39,217 bases of DNA from a virus. The stretch lies in the IMG/VR virus record IMGVR_UViG_3300048929_000401, positions 1 to 39,217 of that record, one strand, 5' to 3'. The notes beneath the pieces were generated by a model. It did no database searches. It was not told where the DNA came from and saw only the letters and a program-made list of their open reading frames with translations. Shown one piece after another: positions 21,444 to 29,540 of the stretch (the first letter of the stretch is position 1; each line of letters starts with the position of its first letter). A program made the translations under genes and the position numbers.

Positions 21444-22085
21444 ATGTCATTGAAAATCAAGGGCTTTAGTCACCTTTTTGGCCGTAGTGCCAGCGCATCT
21501 GAAGAAGATGAAGATGAAAAAGAAAAGTCCAAAAAAGCCAAAGGCCGCCGTGCGGAAGAGGATGATCAGGACGATCAGGACGAAAAAGACAAGTCTAAAA
21601 AATCTCAGCGTGCAGAAGAAGATGGCGATGATTCTGACGATGAAGATGATAAAGACAAGGAAAAGTCTAAAAAAGCCAAATCCCGTCGTGCAGAAGATGA
21701 CGACGATGATGCGGATGCCGAAGAAGATGAAGGCGATGACGACGACGGTGACGATGATGAAGATGATCATGACGTCAAAAAAGGTCGTCGCGCTGAACGC
21801 AATCGCATCTCCCGTATCCTTGGCAGTAAATATGCCACAGGTAAAGGTCCTCTGGCTGTATCACTGGCGATTACTACCGGCATGAGTTCCGCAGCCGCCA
21901 TCCGGGTGATGGCAAGCTCTGGCCCTGCACCGGTAGCCTCGCAGCCCCGCCGCGTGTCTCTGGACGAGCGTATGGCAAAAGTCGAAAACCATCAGTTGGG
22001 TAATGATGATGCCGGTGGCCCAGCCGTAAACTCCGTGGTAGCCAAAGCGACCGCTCTCTATAACCAGGTAAAAGGTAAAAAATAA
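21444..22085 (+). CDS. highly charged scaffold-like capsid assembly protein
   Basis: A 213-aa protein. Residues 15-120 are almost all Asp, Glu, Lys and Arg, with three repeats of a KSKKAKxRRAE-type block (near 24-35, 46-56 and 69-83) separated by Asp/Glu runs. The C-terminal 90 residues (RNRISRILGSKYATG, VSLAITTGMSSAAAIRVMAS) form an ordered domain that probably binds capsid subunits. The place between protease and decoration gene is that of the lambda Nu3 scaffold. GGAG precedes the ATG at 21444. A hydrophobic frame on the other strand is only the complement of the GA-rich repeats. Confidence 0.75.
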   Translation: MSLKIKGFSHLFGRSASASEEDEDEKEKSKKAKGRRAEEDDQDDQDEKDKSKKSQRAEEDGDDSDDEDDKDKEKSKKAKSRRAEDDDDDADAEEDEGDDDDGDDDEDDHDVKKGRRAERNRISRILGSKYATGKGPLAVSLAITTGMSSAAAIRVMASSGPAPVASQPRRVSLDERMAKVENHQLGNDDAGGPAVNSVVAKATALYNQVKGKK

Positions 22086-22498
22086 TGACTGTGAATCAGG
22101 TAGGCGAAAACGCCTGGGTGCCGGGCGTACAGCATGACACCTTCGTTCCGGATCAGTTGCTGTCTGGTCCTTTGCAGGTTGTATCCGATACAGTCACCAT
22201 TTTGACCGGATCGGCAGCAACTTATAAGCGTGGTACCGTGCTTGGCGTGGTTACTGCATCGGGTAAATATACCCTGAGTGTGGCTACCGCTACCGATGGC
22301 AGCCAGGTTCCCAAAGCTATTCTTGCTGATGATGCAAATGCAACGGACGCAGATGTTCTGGCCGGTGTGTATCTCATGGCTGAAATCAACCAAAACCGCA
22401 TTACCTTTGACCCGAGCTGGACGCTGGCCACGCTGAAAACAGCACTTCGTCCTTACGGTATTTTCCTGCGTGGTAGCGTTCAGGCTCCTGCCAGCTAA
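22085..22498 (+). CDS. head decoration protein (gpD family)
   Basis: A 137-aa protein with TILTGSAATYKRGTVLGVVT and GVYLMAEINQNRITFDPSWT, typical of the lambda gpD/HDPD family that caps the three-fold axes of expanded heads. It overlaps the previous stop by one base. No further gene follows until the capsid gene 110 bases on. Confidence 0.9.
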   Translation: MTVNQVGENAWVPGVQHDTFVPDQLLSGPLQVVSDTVTILTGSAATYKRGTVLGVVTASGKYTLSVATATDGSQVPKAILADDANATDADVLAGVYLMAEINQNRITFDPSWTLATLKTALRPYGIFLRGSVQAPAS

Positions 22499-22571
22499 CA
22501 CCTAACTTTCCAATTATCAGCCTTCTCCGTATGCCCTTCACCGGGCAGGGCGTCGCGCATTCATTTTTTAT

Positions 22572-22589
22572 CCCGGCCGACAAGCCGGG
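22572..22589 (+). promoter_or_regulatory. hairpin in the leader of the major capsid gene
   Basis: CCCGGC (22572-22577), loop CGACAA and GCCGGG (22584-22589) lie 18 bases before the capsid ATG. There is no T run after it, so mRNA processing or stability control of the capsid message is more likely than termination. Confidence 0.45.
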
Positions 22590-22607
22590 AAACAGAGAGA
22601 GCAGATT

Positions 22608-23657
22608 ATGTCTCAAAATATTTACGATACGGTGTCCCTGGTTGGCTTGGTTCCCAATCTGCTGACATCGCAGAATTTCATTCTTGACCGATTTTTCCCA
22701 AATATTGTCACGAGCGTTGATGAGTATGTAGCAATCGATGTGGACGTTGGTCTGCGTCGTATGGCTCCGTTCTGCTCTCCGCTGGTAGAAGGCAAGTTAG
22801 TAGAAAGCCGCCGTTATCAGACCGACAAGTTCAAACCAGCCTATATCAAAGATAAGCGCGCGCCCGATCTGCGTAAGCCTATTCGTCGCCAGATCGGTGA
22901 GCGTATTGGCGGCGAGTACACTGCCGCAGAACGCGAAATGCTTAACATTCAGTTCGAAATGAGCGATCAGATCGACATTCTGAACCGTCGCCTGGAATGG
23001 ATGGGTTGTAGCGCAATTGCAACCGGTACAGTCACCATTAAAGGTGAGGGGTTCCCGACGACCATCGTTGATTTTGGGCGTGACTCTGCGCTTACTATTG
23101 CGTTGAGCGGTTCAGATAAGTGGCCTACCACCGTAGCTGCAGGTGCGACGAATACCCAGCCTACCGATGATATTGAAGAGTGGCAGGCGCTTATTCTTCA
23201 GAAATCAGGTGCGCAAGCGACTGATATCGTGTTCACCAATGCATCCTGGAAGGCATTCAAACTGGATACCTCCCTTAAAGGTGCAATTATCCTGCCAGCG
23301 CAAAACCCGTCAGGCAACATCATCAATCCTGGTGCACAGATTGCTAAGGGTGCCGTGTGTAAAGGCTACTGGGGGCAGTATACCCTCTGGCTGTATAACG
23401 ACTGGTTCATTGATCCTGATACCGGTGTTGAAACACCAATGATCGCCGACGGCTCAGTGATTATGTCTGGCGCTGATCTGATGGGCACCCGTGCTTTTGG
23501 GGCCATCATCGATCCTGCATTCAACTATGGGCCTATGGCCTATGCACCAAAAAGCTGGTTACAGGAAGATCCTGCCCAGCGTTTCCTGTTGATGCAGTCA
23601 TCTCCTATCGTAATTCCAAGCCGTGTTAATGCGGCCCTTTGTGCAACGGTGGTCTGA
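22608..23657 (+). CDS. major capsid protein (gpE family)
   Basis: A 349-aa protein of the lambda E family (PF03864). It contains LLTSQNFILDRFFPNIVTSV, the RRMAPFCSPLVEGKLVESR loop, KPIRRQIGERIGGEYTAAER, and the C-terminal WLQEDPAQRFLLMQSSPIVI. It builds the HK97-fold shell. GAGAG precedes the ATG, and a 109-base leader with hairpins separates it from gpD. Confidence 0.95.
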   Translation: MSQNIYDTVSLVGLVPNLLTSQNFILDRFFPNIVTSVDEYVAIDVDVGLRRMAPFCSPLVEGKLVESRRYQTDKFKPAYIKDKRAPDLRKPIRRQIGERIGGEYTAAEREMLNIQFEMSDQIDILNRRLEWMGCSAIATGTVTIKGEGFPTTIVDFGRDSALTIALSGSDKWPTTVAAGATNTQPTDDIEEWQALILQKSGAQATDIVFTNASWKAFKLDTSLKGAIILPAQNPSGNIINPGAQIAKGAVCKGYWGQYTLWLYNDWFIDPDTGVETPMIADGSVIMSGADLMGTRAFGAIIDPAFNYGPMAYAPKSWLQEDPAQRFLLMQSSPIVIPSRVNAALCATVV

Positions 23658-23659
23658 TC

Positions 23660-23953
23660 ATGGCAAAAGATAAAAGCACTGCTGAGAGCGTTGAGCTGGT
23701 CAGCGTAGTCGTTTTGAAAGGCAAAACACTTCGGCATGATGGGGAAAAATACTTGCAAAACACGCGAGTACAGTTGTCGGAAGCCGATGCAAAACAGCTT
23801 GTTGCGAAGGGTTTTGTTAAACCGCTGGCTGATCTGCAGCAGGAAATGGAGGTAGCCAGCGTACAGGAGGTTTCTGTTAGTCAGGCTGAGAGCCAAACTT
23901 CTATTACTACTTCTGAACCGGCAAAGGATGCATCTGATAACGGAGCAGTCTGA
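23660..23953 (+). CDS. small protein at the gpFI position
   Basis: A 97-aa protein. Residues 10-60 form a small beta domain (VELVSVVVLKGKTLRHDGEK, LSEADAKQLVAKGFVK) of the kind seen in short head-tail region proteins. The C-terminal 35 residues are Ser/Glu/Thr-rich and disordered. It sits where lambda has FI, which assists packaging, but sequence similarity to FI is not evident. It is coupled to the capsid and FII-like genes. Confidence 0.65.
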   Translation: MAKDKSTAESVELVSVVVLKGKTLRHDGEKYLQNTRVQLSEADAKQLVAKGFVKPLADLQQEMEVASVQEVSVSQAESQTSITTSEPAKDASDNGAV

Positions 23954-24297
23954 TGGGTATCAACTGGGATCGGCATCTGCTTCGTCCGCTACATGGGGTA
24001 TTTGGTGACCCGGTTGATTTCCGTCCCGCTGGTGGTGAAGCTTATACCATTAGCGGGATTTTCGACCGCGCCTATACGCAGGAAGTCGAGCCTCTGGATG
24101 ATGGTAGCAACATAAATACCACGGCCCCTGTACTGGGTGTCATGGATGGTGATTTCCGCTCTCCTCCTAAAAAAGGAGACCGGGTATTTATTGGTGTTGT
24201 TGGCGGTGTTGCAGTTAATACGCTGTTTACTATCGCTGATGTTAATCCTGACAGTCATGGTGGTTCAAAACTCATCCTCAACAGGGTAAAGGTATGA
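23953..24297 (+). CDS. head-tail joining protein gpFII-like
   Basis: A 114-aa protein with HLLRPLHGVFGDPVDFRPAG, GIFDRAYTQEVEP and FRSPPKKGDRVFI, a good match to the lambda FII/Phage_attach family (PF05354) that seals the head-tail interface. It is the last lambda-type head gene before the Mu-type tail genes, which makes it the mosaic junction. It overlaps neighbours on both sides. Confidence 0.88.
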   Translation: MGINWDRHLLRPLHGVFGDPVDFRPAGGEAYTISGIFDRAYTQEVEPLDDGSNINTTAPVLGVMDGDFRSPPKKGDRVFIGVVGGVAVNTLFTIADVNPDSHGGSKLILNRVKV

Positions 24298-24839
24298 ACG
24301 CAGCAGCAATACGGCAACTTGTTATCAGCGCTTTGTCTGGCAAAACAGATGCAGAAGATCGGGTGTATTCGCCGCGTGACTGGTCGACTACTGAAGATAT
24401 CTACCCGGCTATTCTTGTGCAAACCCCATTTGACCAGAAAAATTCACTGGGCAGAAATGCGCCGCAGTTCAATACGGTAACAACAGTCCGGATCACTGGC
24501 CGTCTTCAGGAGCTTGATGATATTGCTGAGGACAACGGCGCTGTCAAAGCGGAAGAGTCACTCGAGCAATTGAGGGAGCAGATTGAGCGGGCAGTAATCA
24601 ACAGTTATGAGTTGACCCGTCAAATTCAGCAGTTCCTGCAGATACGCTCAACGATCGGTATTAATGCCGCCGGTGAAGGGCATACAGCTCAGCTTCTGAT
24701 GGAATTGGATATTGAATATTACCAGGGCCCGGAAGAATTTTACCCTATCGAAGCGAACCCGCTTCAGGGGATTGATGTCACCATTATCGAACCTGACGGT
24801 ACGCAACAAGTTGGCGTAACCATCGACCTGCCTCAATAA
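24294..24839 (+). CDS. Mu gp37-like (DUF1834) tail completion protein
   Basis: A 181-aa protein with YPAILVQTPFDQKNSLGRNA, a repeated-strand middle and LLMELDIEYYQGPEEFYPIE. Position just before the DUF2635 gene and the sheath, and the length, match Mu gp37, a probable tail terminator. Similarity is moderate, so the name rests on context. Confidence 0.65.
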   Translation: MNAAAIRQLVISALSGKTDAEDRVYSPRDWSTTEDIYPAILVQTPFDQKNSLGRNAPQFNTVTTVRITGRLQELDDIAEDNGAVKAEESLEQLREQIERAVINSYELTRQIQQFLQIRSTIGINAAGEGHTAQLLMELDIEYYQGPEEFYPIEANPLQGIDVTIIEPDGTQQVGVTIDLPQ

Positions 24840-24855
24840 CTTTCTGGAGTATCCC

Positions 24856-25092
24856 ATGTTTGTAAAACCCGTAGCCGGGCGCACTGTGCGTGATCCGGTT
24901 AAAGGCACCTTTTTGCCCGAAGAAGGGGCAGATGTCGCTAAAAGCATGTTTTGGGATCGCCGGCTGCGTGATGGTGACGTTATCACCGTTGATGCTTCAG
25001 CAGCAGCCGCGAAATCGACAACCGCTGTAAAAAGTACTGATGCAGGCGCTGAAAAAGCTTCTGCCTCAACTGATGCCGGGAGCGCGAGCTAA
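24856..25092 (+). CDS. Mu gp38-like DUF2635 protein
   Basis: A 78-aa protein starting MFVKPVAGRTVRDPVKGTFL, followed by MFWDRRLRDGDVITV, the signature of DUF2635, and an Ala/Ser/Thr-rich tail. In Mu-like phages it always lies before the sheath gene; its role in tail assembly is not known. It overlaps the sheath start by one base. Confidence 0.85.
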   Translation: MFVKPVAGRTVRDPVKGTFLPEEGADVAKSMFWDRRLRDGDVITVDASAAAAKSTTAVKSTDAGAEKASASTDAGSAS

Positions 25093-26576
25093 TGAATTTT
25101 CAAAATATTCCCAATAATCTTCGAACACCTCTGTTTTTTGCTGAGTTCGATAATTCGCAGGCGAATACCGCAACGGCCACCCAGCGCACGCTGATTATTG
25201 GTCAGATGCTGACAAACGCAGCGGTGAACCCAAATATTCCAGTTATTGAATCATCAGCCTCAAACACTGCCGGGATTTATGGCGCTGGGTCTATGCTTCA
25301 TAACCAAATTACCGCATACCTGGCAAATGATATTTCGGGTGACATTTACCTGCTCCCGCTGGTGGATGGTTCTTCCATGACTGCGGCGACAGGTACCATT
25401 ACGCTGACAACAGCACCGAGTGAAACCGGCGTAATTTCATTGTATGTAGCTGGCCAGCGCGTGCAGATCACCGTTTTAAGTACAGACACCGTAACGACGA
25501 TGGCAGCAGCGTTAGCCGCAGCAATCAATGCCAAAATCGAGTTACCAGTCACCGCAGCCTCGGCCGTGGGTGTTATTACACTGACGGCAAAAAACAAAGG
25601 TGCACATGGGAACGGCATTGATTTAAGGCTGAACTACCAGGGTAGCGCAGGTGGGGAATCTACTCCTGCCGGTCTGGGTATTACACTCGGCGCATTCACG
25701 GGCGGTGCCGGGTCACCGGACATGACAACAGCGCTGGCAAATCTTGGCGACCGGACCTTTGATTTTATCGTTACCCCTTATACCGACACGACTTCTCTGG
25801 ATGCGCTGAAAACCTTGCTGTCTGACAGTACGGGGCGCTGGAGCTATGCATCACAGCTTTATGGTCACGTTTTTGGCGCGGTGTCTGGTACTTATGGCCA
25901 GTTGACCACCATTGGTGAAGCCCGCAATGATCAGCATGCAACACTGCTGGGTATTTATGACTCGCCAACTCCGGCTTATGTCTGGGCAGCGGCCGTAACG
26001 GGTGCTGTTGCGGGTAGTCTGCGCAATGATCCGGGGCGCCCTCTCCAAACGCTCACTATTTCCGGCGTGCTGGCGCCGCCACTGGCTTCACGTTTCGATC
26101 TGACCGAGCGGAATAACCTGCTTTATAGCGGCATATCGACCTTCACGGTGGCTGACGACAGTACGGTGCAGGTGGAAAATCTGATCACTACGTATCAGAC
26201 CAACAAGTACGGAGATGCTGATGACAGCTATCTGCAGGTGGAAACGTTGTTCCTGCTGATGTTCGTTACCCGCTTTATCCGCACGCAGGTCACCTCGAAA
26301 TTTGCGCGTATGAAACTGGCCGCCGATGGTACCCGTTTCGCTCCGGGTTCCGCGATAGTGACGCCGAATATTATCCGCGCTGAGATGATCGCCCAGTACA
26401 CACAGTTGGAGTACAACGGCTATGTGCAGGATTCAAAAGCCTTCGCTGCCGGTTTGATTGTGACGAAAAGCACGGCTAACCCGAACCGCGTCGATGTGTT
26501 GTGGGATGGTGTGCTTATCAACCAACTGCGTGTATTTGCTCTTCTCAACCAGTTCCGCCTGCAAGCCGCGGCGTAA
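25092..26576 (+). CDS. contractile tail sheath protein (Mu L-like)
   Basis: A 494-aa sheath subunit: TPLFFAEFDNSQANTATATQ, GDIYLLPLVDGSSM, FIVTPYTDTTSLDALKTLLS and the C-terminal SAIVTPNIIRAEMIAQY, DVLWDGVLINQLRVFALLNQ. It shows that the virion has a contractile (myovirus) tail in spite of its lambda-like head genes. Confidence 0.95.
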   Translation: MNFQNIPNNLRTPLFFAEFDNSQANTATATQRTLIIGQMLTNAAVNPNIPVIESSASNTAGIYGAGSMLHNQITAYLANDISGDIYLLPLVDGSSMTAATGTITLTTAPSETGVISLYVAGQRVQITVLSTDTVTTMAAALAAAINAKIELPVTAASAVGVITLTAKNKGAHGNGIDLRLNYQGSAGGESTPAGLGITLGAFTGGAGSPDMTTALANLGDRTFDFIVTPYTDTTSLDALKTLLSDSTGRWSYASQLYGHVFGAVSGTYGQLTTIGEARNDQHATLLGIYDSPTPAYVWAAAVTGAVAGSLRNDPGRPLQTLTISGVLAPPLASRFDLTERNNLLYSGISTFTVADDSTVQVENLITTYQTNKYGDADDSYLQVETLFLLMFVTRFIRTQVTSKFARMKLAADGTRFAPGSAIVTPNIIRAEMIAQYTQLEYNGYVQDSKAFAAGLIVTKSTANPNRVDVLWDGVLINQLRVFALLNQFRLQAAA

Positions 26577-26585
26577 GGAAAAAAA

Positions 26586-26954
26586 ATGGGTGATACTTCC
26601 AACCGCCTGGCGGGCACCGCTTCGGTGACGACCAATGGCGTCACAATCATGGTCGCTGGGCAGTTCAAATACAGTCCTTCAACCGTTAAACGCGAAACAC
26701 AGACCGGTATGGACCGTGTCCACGGCTATAAGGAAAAGCCTTCCGCGCCGTATATTTCCTGTCAGGTTCGCGACAGCGGCGGTACCACGGTAGCGGACTT
26801 TAACGACATGACCGATGTCACCGTAGTGGCAGAACTCGCCAACGGGAAAACGATTATCGGCACGGGGATGTGGACGGTCGAATCACAGGAAGTGGACAGT
26901 GAAGATGCTGTATTCGACGTTCGCTGGGAAAGCTTCTCAGTTGTGGAGAGCTGA
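26586..26954 (+). CDS. tail tube protein (Mu M-like)
   Basis: A 122-aa protein: RLAGTASVTTNGVTIMVAGQ, YSPSTVKRETQTGMDRVHGY and the closing TGMWTVESQEVDSEDAVFDV. This is the Mu tail-tube family (PF10618), forming the inner tube driven through the envelope on sheath contraction. It follows the sheath gene by nine bases. Confidence 0.95.
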   Translation: MGDTSNRLAGTASVTTNGVTIMVAGQFKYSPSTVKRETQTGMDRVHGYKEKPSAPYISCQVRDSGGTTVADFNDMTDVTVVAELANGKTIIGTGMWTVESQEVDSEDAVFDVRWESFSVVES

Positions 26955-26956
26955 TC

Positions 26957-27550
26957 GTGGAAGAGCAGGATAAAAGTATCGTCATTTCTCTGGATAAACC
27001 GCTGGCGGACGCCGGCGGTAAACTGGTCTGGGAAAACATTGAACTGCATGAGCCTGCTTTGATTGAAGTGACTCAGTTCTTTGATAAGCAGAAAACGGAC
27101 GGCGCGCTGGCCGCAATGGGGCTTCTTATCTCGCTGTTATCGGGTATCCCACCGCAGGTGATAAAAAAGCTTCCGTTTACCACTTTCAAACAGTGCGAGG
27201 TTTTTCTCCTAACCTTTTTAAATTACAGCCCTGAGAAAGTCACTCCGGTTGAAAGTAGCACGGTGATCGTGCTGCCTAAAGCACTTGAAGATGGTAAAGG
27301 TGCACAGAGCTGGCTCGGCATCGACCTGAGCGAACCTTACCTCGAACAGGTCGACAAGTTTTATAAAACCCAGACTGTGAAAGGGGGGCTGGCAGCGATG
27401 TCCGCGCTGATTTCTGAAATTTCGGATATTCCCCCTCAGGTTATTAACCGACTGCCGTTTACGGATTACAAGCGCTGCGAGGGTTACATGCTGGGTTTTT
27501 TAAACTTCTCCCCGACAGCGGGAGATGGCGAGAACGCATTGCCGATGTGA
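26957..27550 (+). CDS. tail assembly chaperone, Mu gp41-like, internally duplicated
   Basis: A 197-aa protein (GTG start) made of two tandem gp41 (PF10109) domains, residues about 7-92 and 102-186. They align along their whole length: GALAAMGLLISLLSGIPPQV with GGLAAMSALISEISDIPPQV, KLPFTTFKQCE with RLPFTDYKRCE, and TFLNYSP with GFLNFSP. The chaperone should coat the tape measure until tube assembly. Near its 3' end lies a slippery sequence that gives a longer -1 product (separate entry). The usual protein has one such domain, so this is a gene-internal duplication. Confidence 0.88.
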   Translation: MEEQDKSIVISLDKPLADAGGKLVWENIELHEPALIEVTQFFDKQKTDGALAAMGLLISLLSGIPPQVIKKLPFTTFKQCEVFLLTFLNYSPEKVTPVESSTVIVLPKALEDGKGAQSWLGIDLSEPYLEQVDKFYKTQTVKGGLAAMSALISEISDIPPQVINRLPFTDYKRCEGYMLGFLNFSPTAGDGENALPM

Positions 27551-27657
27551 CGTATTACTACGGATGGGGCCCCGATCAAGGTTGGGGGCTTACATGGTCA
27601 AAGCTCAACTGGTGGCGGGATCAGGCATTGCGCATCAATAAGTTAAAGGAAAGCTAA
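27496..27657 (+). CDS. -1 frameshift extension of the gp41-like chaperone (T domain)
   Basis: TTTTTTAAAC at 27496-27505 contains two overlapping heptamers in the correct phase, T TTT TTA (27496-27502) and T TTA AAC (27499-27505). A -1 slip there enters a frame open to TAA at 27655-27657, giving a 233-aa fusion. Its new C terminus includes RWRERIADVTYYYGWGPDQG and TWSKLNWWRDQALRINKLKE. This Trp-rich helical sequence is what gpT-like extensions look like, and it has no start codon of its own. The stop overlaps the tape-measure ATG. Two size classes of chaperone are conserved in lambda-type and other tail systems. Confidence 0.85.
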   Translation, partial: FFKLLPDSGRWRERIADVTYYYGWGPDQGWGLTWSKLNWWRDQALRINKLKES

Positions 27658-29492
27658 TGGGTAATGTATTTGATTTCCAGTTGAAAGCAGATGACCAGGT
27701 ATCTCAGTCAATTCAGAATATTGATGATGCTGTAAAAAAACTGACACCCCATCTCAACGATGCGCAAAAAGTCATTCAGCTCGGCGGTCGACGCTCGGCT
27801 GAAGGGCTGGACGAAATAAGCGGGCGCCTGAATAAGCTTGCTAATAATGCCCGTGACGGCGTGCAGTTTATCGGGGACCTTGTGCCGCCGCTGAAAATGG
27901 TCGGCGGTTTAACCCTCGGGTTGGGCGGCCTGGCCACCGTGATTAATGGAATAAAGACCGGAATTCAGGAATATGCGAATGCCGGTTACAAAATCGATTA
28001 CACGGCTAAAAATATCAGCACCACGACCCGAGCCTATCAGGAACTGACGGGGGCAATGATTGAAAATGGGGCGACCCGTGATTCAGCGGAAGGCGCTATT
28101 ACCGGACTGTACCAGCGCGCCAATGATGCGCTCAATGGCCGCGATGATCCTTTTAATGCGCTCCTGGCTCAGATGGGTGTCAAGATCAGCAAAACTAAGG
28201 AGGGGATGGCTGATGTTGTAAAACTGATGGATGACCTGAACAAGGCCATGCTGAATCAGACTCCAGCCAGACAGGCTGTAATTGCTCAGGTTGGTCAGTT
28301 TTCACCTGACCTTTTGAGCTTTCTGCGACAAAGTACGGATCAGGTTCAACGGCTTAAAGATCAGGCGCAGCGCGACGGCCTGATTTTTTCTGATAAAGAT
28401 GTACAGAACGCCCTCGCATTCCGTAATCATGTCAATCAGATTTCGGCTTCGTGGGATGGCATGCTGATGAAGGGACAGGCCTGGCTTGGTCAGGCACCGA
28501 TTGTACAGAAAAGTTTTGATGATGCTTCTCAGATCATGCAGCACGGTATGGATTCCGCGACCGTTGGCTCTCTTTTGACATGGAATAGTGGGGGAAAGCA
28601 GGCTGACCGTCTTCGAGATGCACAAAAAAATGAAGAATTTAAGAAAACGCTTTCTTGGGATGAGAAGCTAGATCTTAGTTTAGGTTATGCCTCCGGTGAC
28701 TTGGTCAAAAAACTTAACAGTTATTATGGCCCGACGGATAAGGCGAGCCAGCTTCAAAAAGATGTGCAAGCGATGTTTGCGCAGCCGCCATCTTCAGTAG
28801 TACCGCCATTATCGTTCAATCAACCCGGTAACAATAATGCCCGCGGGATCCGTAACAATAATCCGGGGAATTTACGGTCAGCGCCGAACGCGGTAGGAAA
28901 CGATGGCAGTTTCCCCATTTTCAGTAACCCGAATGATGGCCTGGCAGCGATGAGCCGGCAGCTTCAGTTGTATGGGGGCAGGGGGAATGATACGCCCTAT
29001 GGCATCATCCACACTTACGCCCCATCCAGCGAAAACGATTCACAGGCTTATATCAATGCGGTGACCAAAGATACGGGATTTGGTGCGCATGAAAAACTGG
29101 ACTTGAGTGACCCTGCTGTCCTTAAGCGCCTGATGACCGCCATGATCCGCCACGAAAATGGAACCCAACCTTACAGCGAAAGTGATATTGATAATGGCAT
29201 CAATACATCGATGACGGATCCGCGCTGGAGGATATCGCAAGGATATTCAGGGAATTCTGAAATTAATCAGCCAGGGAAAGGGAATGACTCAAATATAAAC
29301 GCACCTGTATCGGGTTCTAATGGAGTATCTGGTAATGGAATTGACATGAAGCAACTTGCTGACACTTTATCAAAGTCCCTGAAAGAAAATAAAAGCGAAA
29401 TAGAGTTGACGCTAATTAATGAGCGTACCGGTGAAAGGAAGAAAGTTTCTGGAGCCGGTGGGAAAGTAACAACAGCAATGTCGATGCCATAA
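27657..29492 (+). CDS. tape measure protein with a peptidoglycan-hydrolase-like domain
   Basis: A 611-aa protein. Residues 1-330 are helical with a hydrophobic stretch at 80-100 (LKMVGGLTLGLGGLATVIN), typical of tape measures. Residues 395-515 (ARGIRNNNPGNLRSAPNAVG, NDGLAAMSRQLQLYG, LKRLMTAMIRHENG) match the lysozyme-like virion domain seen in phage structural transglycosylases. The C terminus is Asn/Ser/Gly-rich. It sets the tail length and probably opens the cell wall locally at injection. It starts on the stop of the frameshift product. Confidence 0.9.
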   Translation: MGNVFDFQLKADDQVSQSIQNIDDAVKKLTPHLNDAQKVIQLGGRRSAEGLDEISGRLNKLANNARDGVQFIGDLVPPLKMVGGLTLGLGGLATVINGIKTGIQEYANAGYKIDYTAKNISTTTRAYQELTGAMIENGATRDSAEGAITGLYQRANDALNGRDDPFNALLAQMGVKISKTKEGMADVVKLMDDLNKAMLNQTPARQAVIAQVGQFSPDLLSFLRQSTDQVQRLKDQAQRDGLIFSDKDVQNALAFRNHVNQISASWDGMLMKGQAWLGQAPIVQKSFDDASQIMQHGMDSATVGSLLTWNSGGKQADRLRDAQKNEEFKKTLSWDEKLDLSLGYASGDLVKKLNSYYGPTDKASQLQKDVQAMFAQPPSSVVPPLSFNQPGNNNARGIRNNNPGNLRSAPNAVGNDGSFPIFSNPNDGLAAMSRQLQLYGGRGNDTPYGIIHTYAPSSENDSQAYINAVTKDTGFGAHEKLDLSDPAVLKRLMTAMIRHENGTQPYSESDIDNGINTSMTDPRWRISQGYSGNSEINQPGKGNDSNINAPVSGSNGVSGNGIDMKQLADTLSKSLKENKSEIELTLINERTGERKKVSGAGGKVTTAMSMP

Positions 29493-29503
29493 ATATCAAC
29501 CTG

Positions 29504-29521
29504 ACCCGCTTCGGCGGGTTT
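29504..29521 (+). terminator. terminator or attenuator between tape measure and gpN-like gene
   Basis: ACCCGC (29504-29509), loop TTCG, GCGGGT (29514-29519), then a T-rich run. Q-modified polymerase should read through, so it may only lower basal expression. Confidence 0.7.
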
Positions 29522-29540
29522 TCTCTTTCTGGAGGACAGG

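Noticed and set aside
21447-21770. Very hydrophobic minus-strand frame resembling a membrane protein
   Set aside because: It is the complement of the GA-rich Asp/Glu/Lys repeats of the scaffold-like gene; Phe/Ile/Val runs arise automatically.
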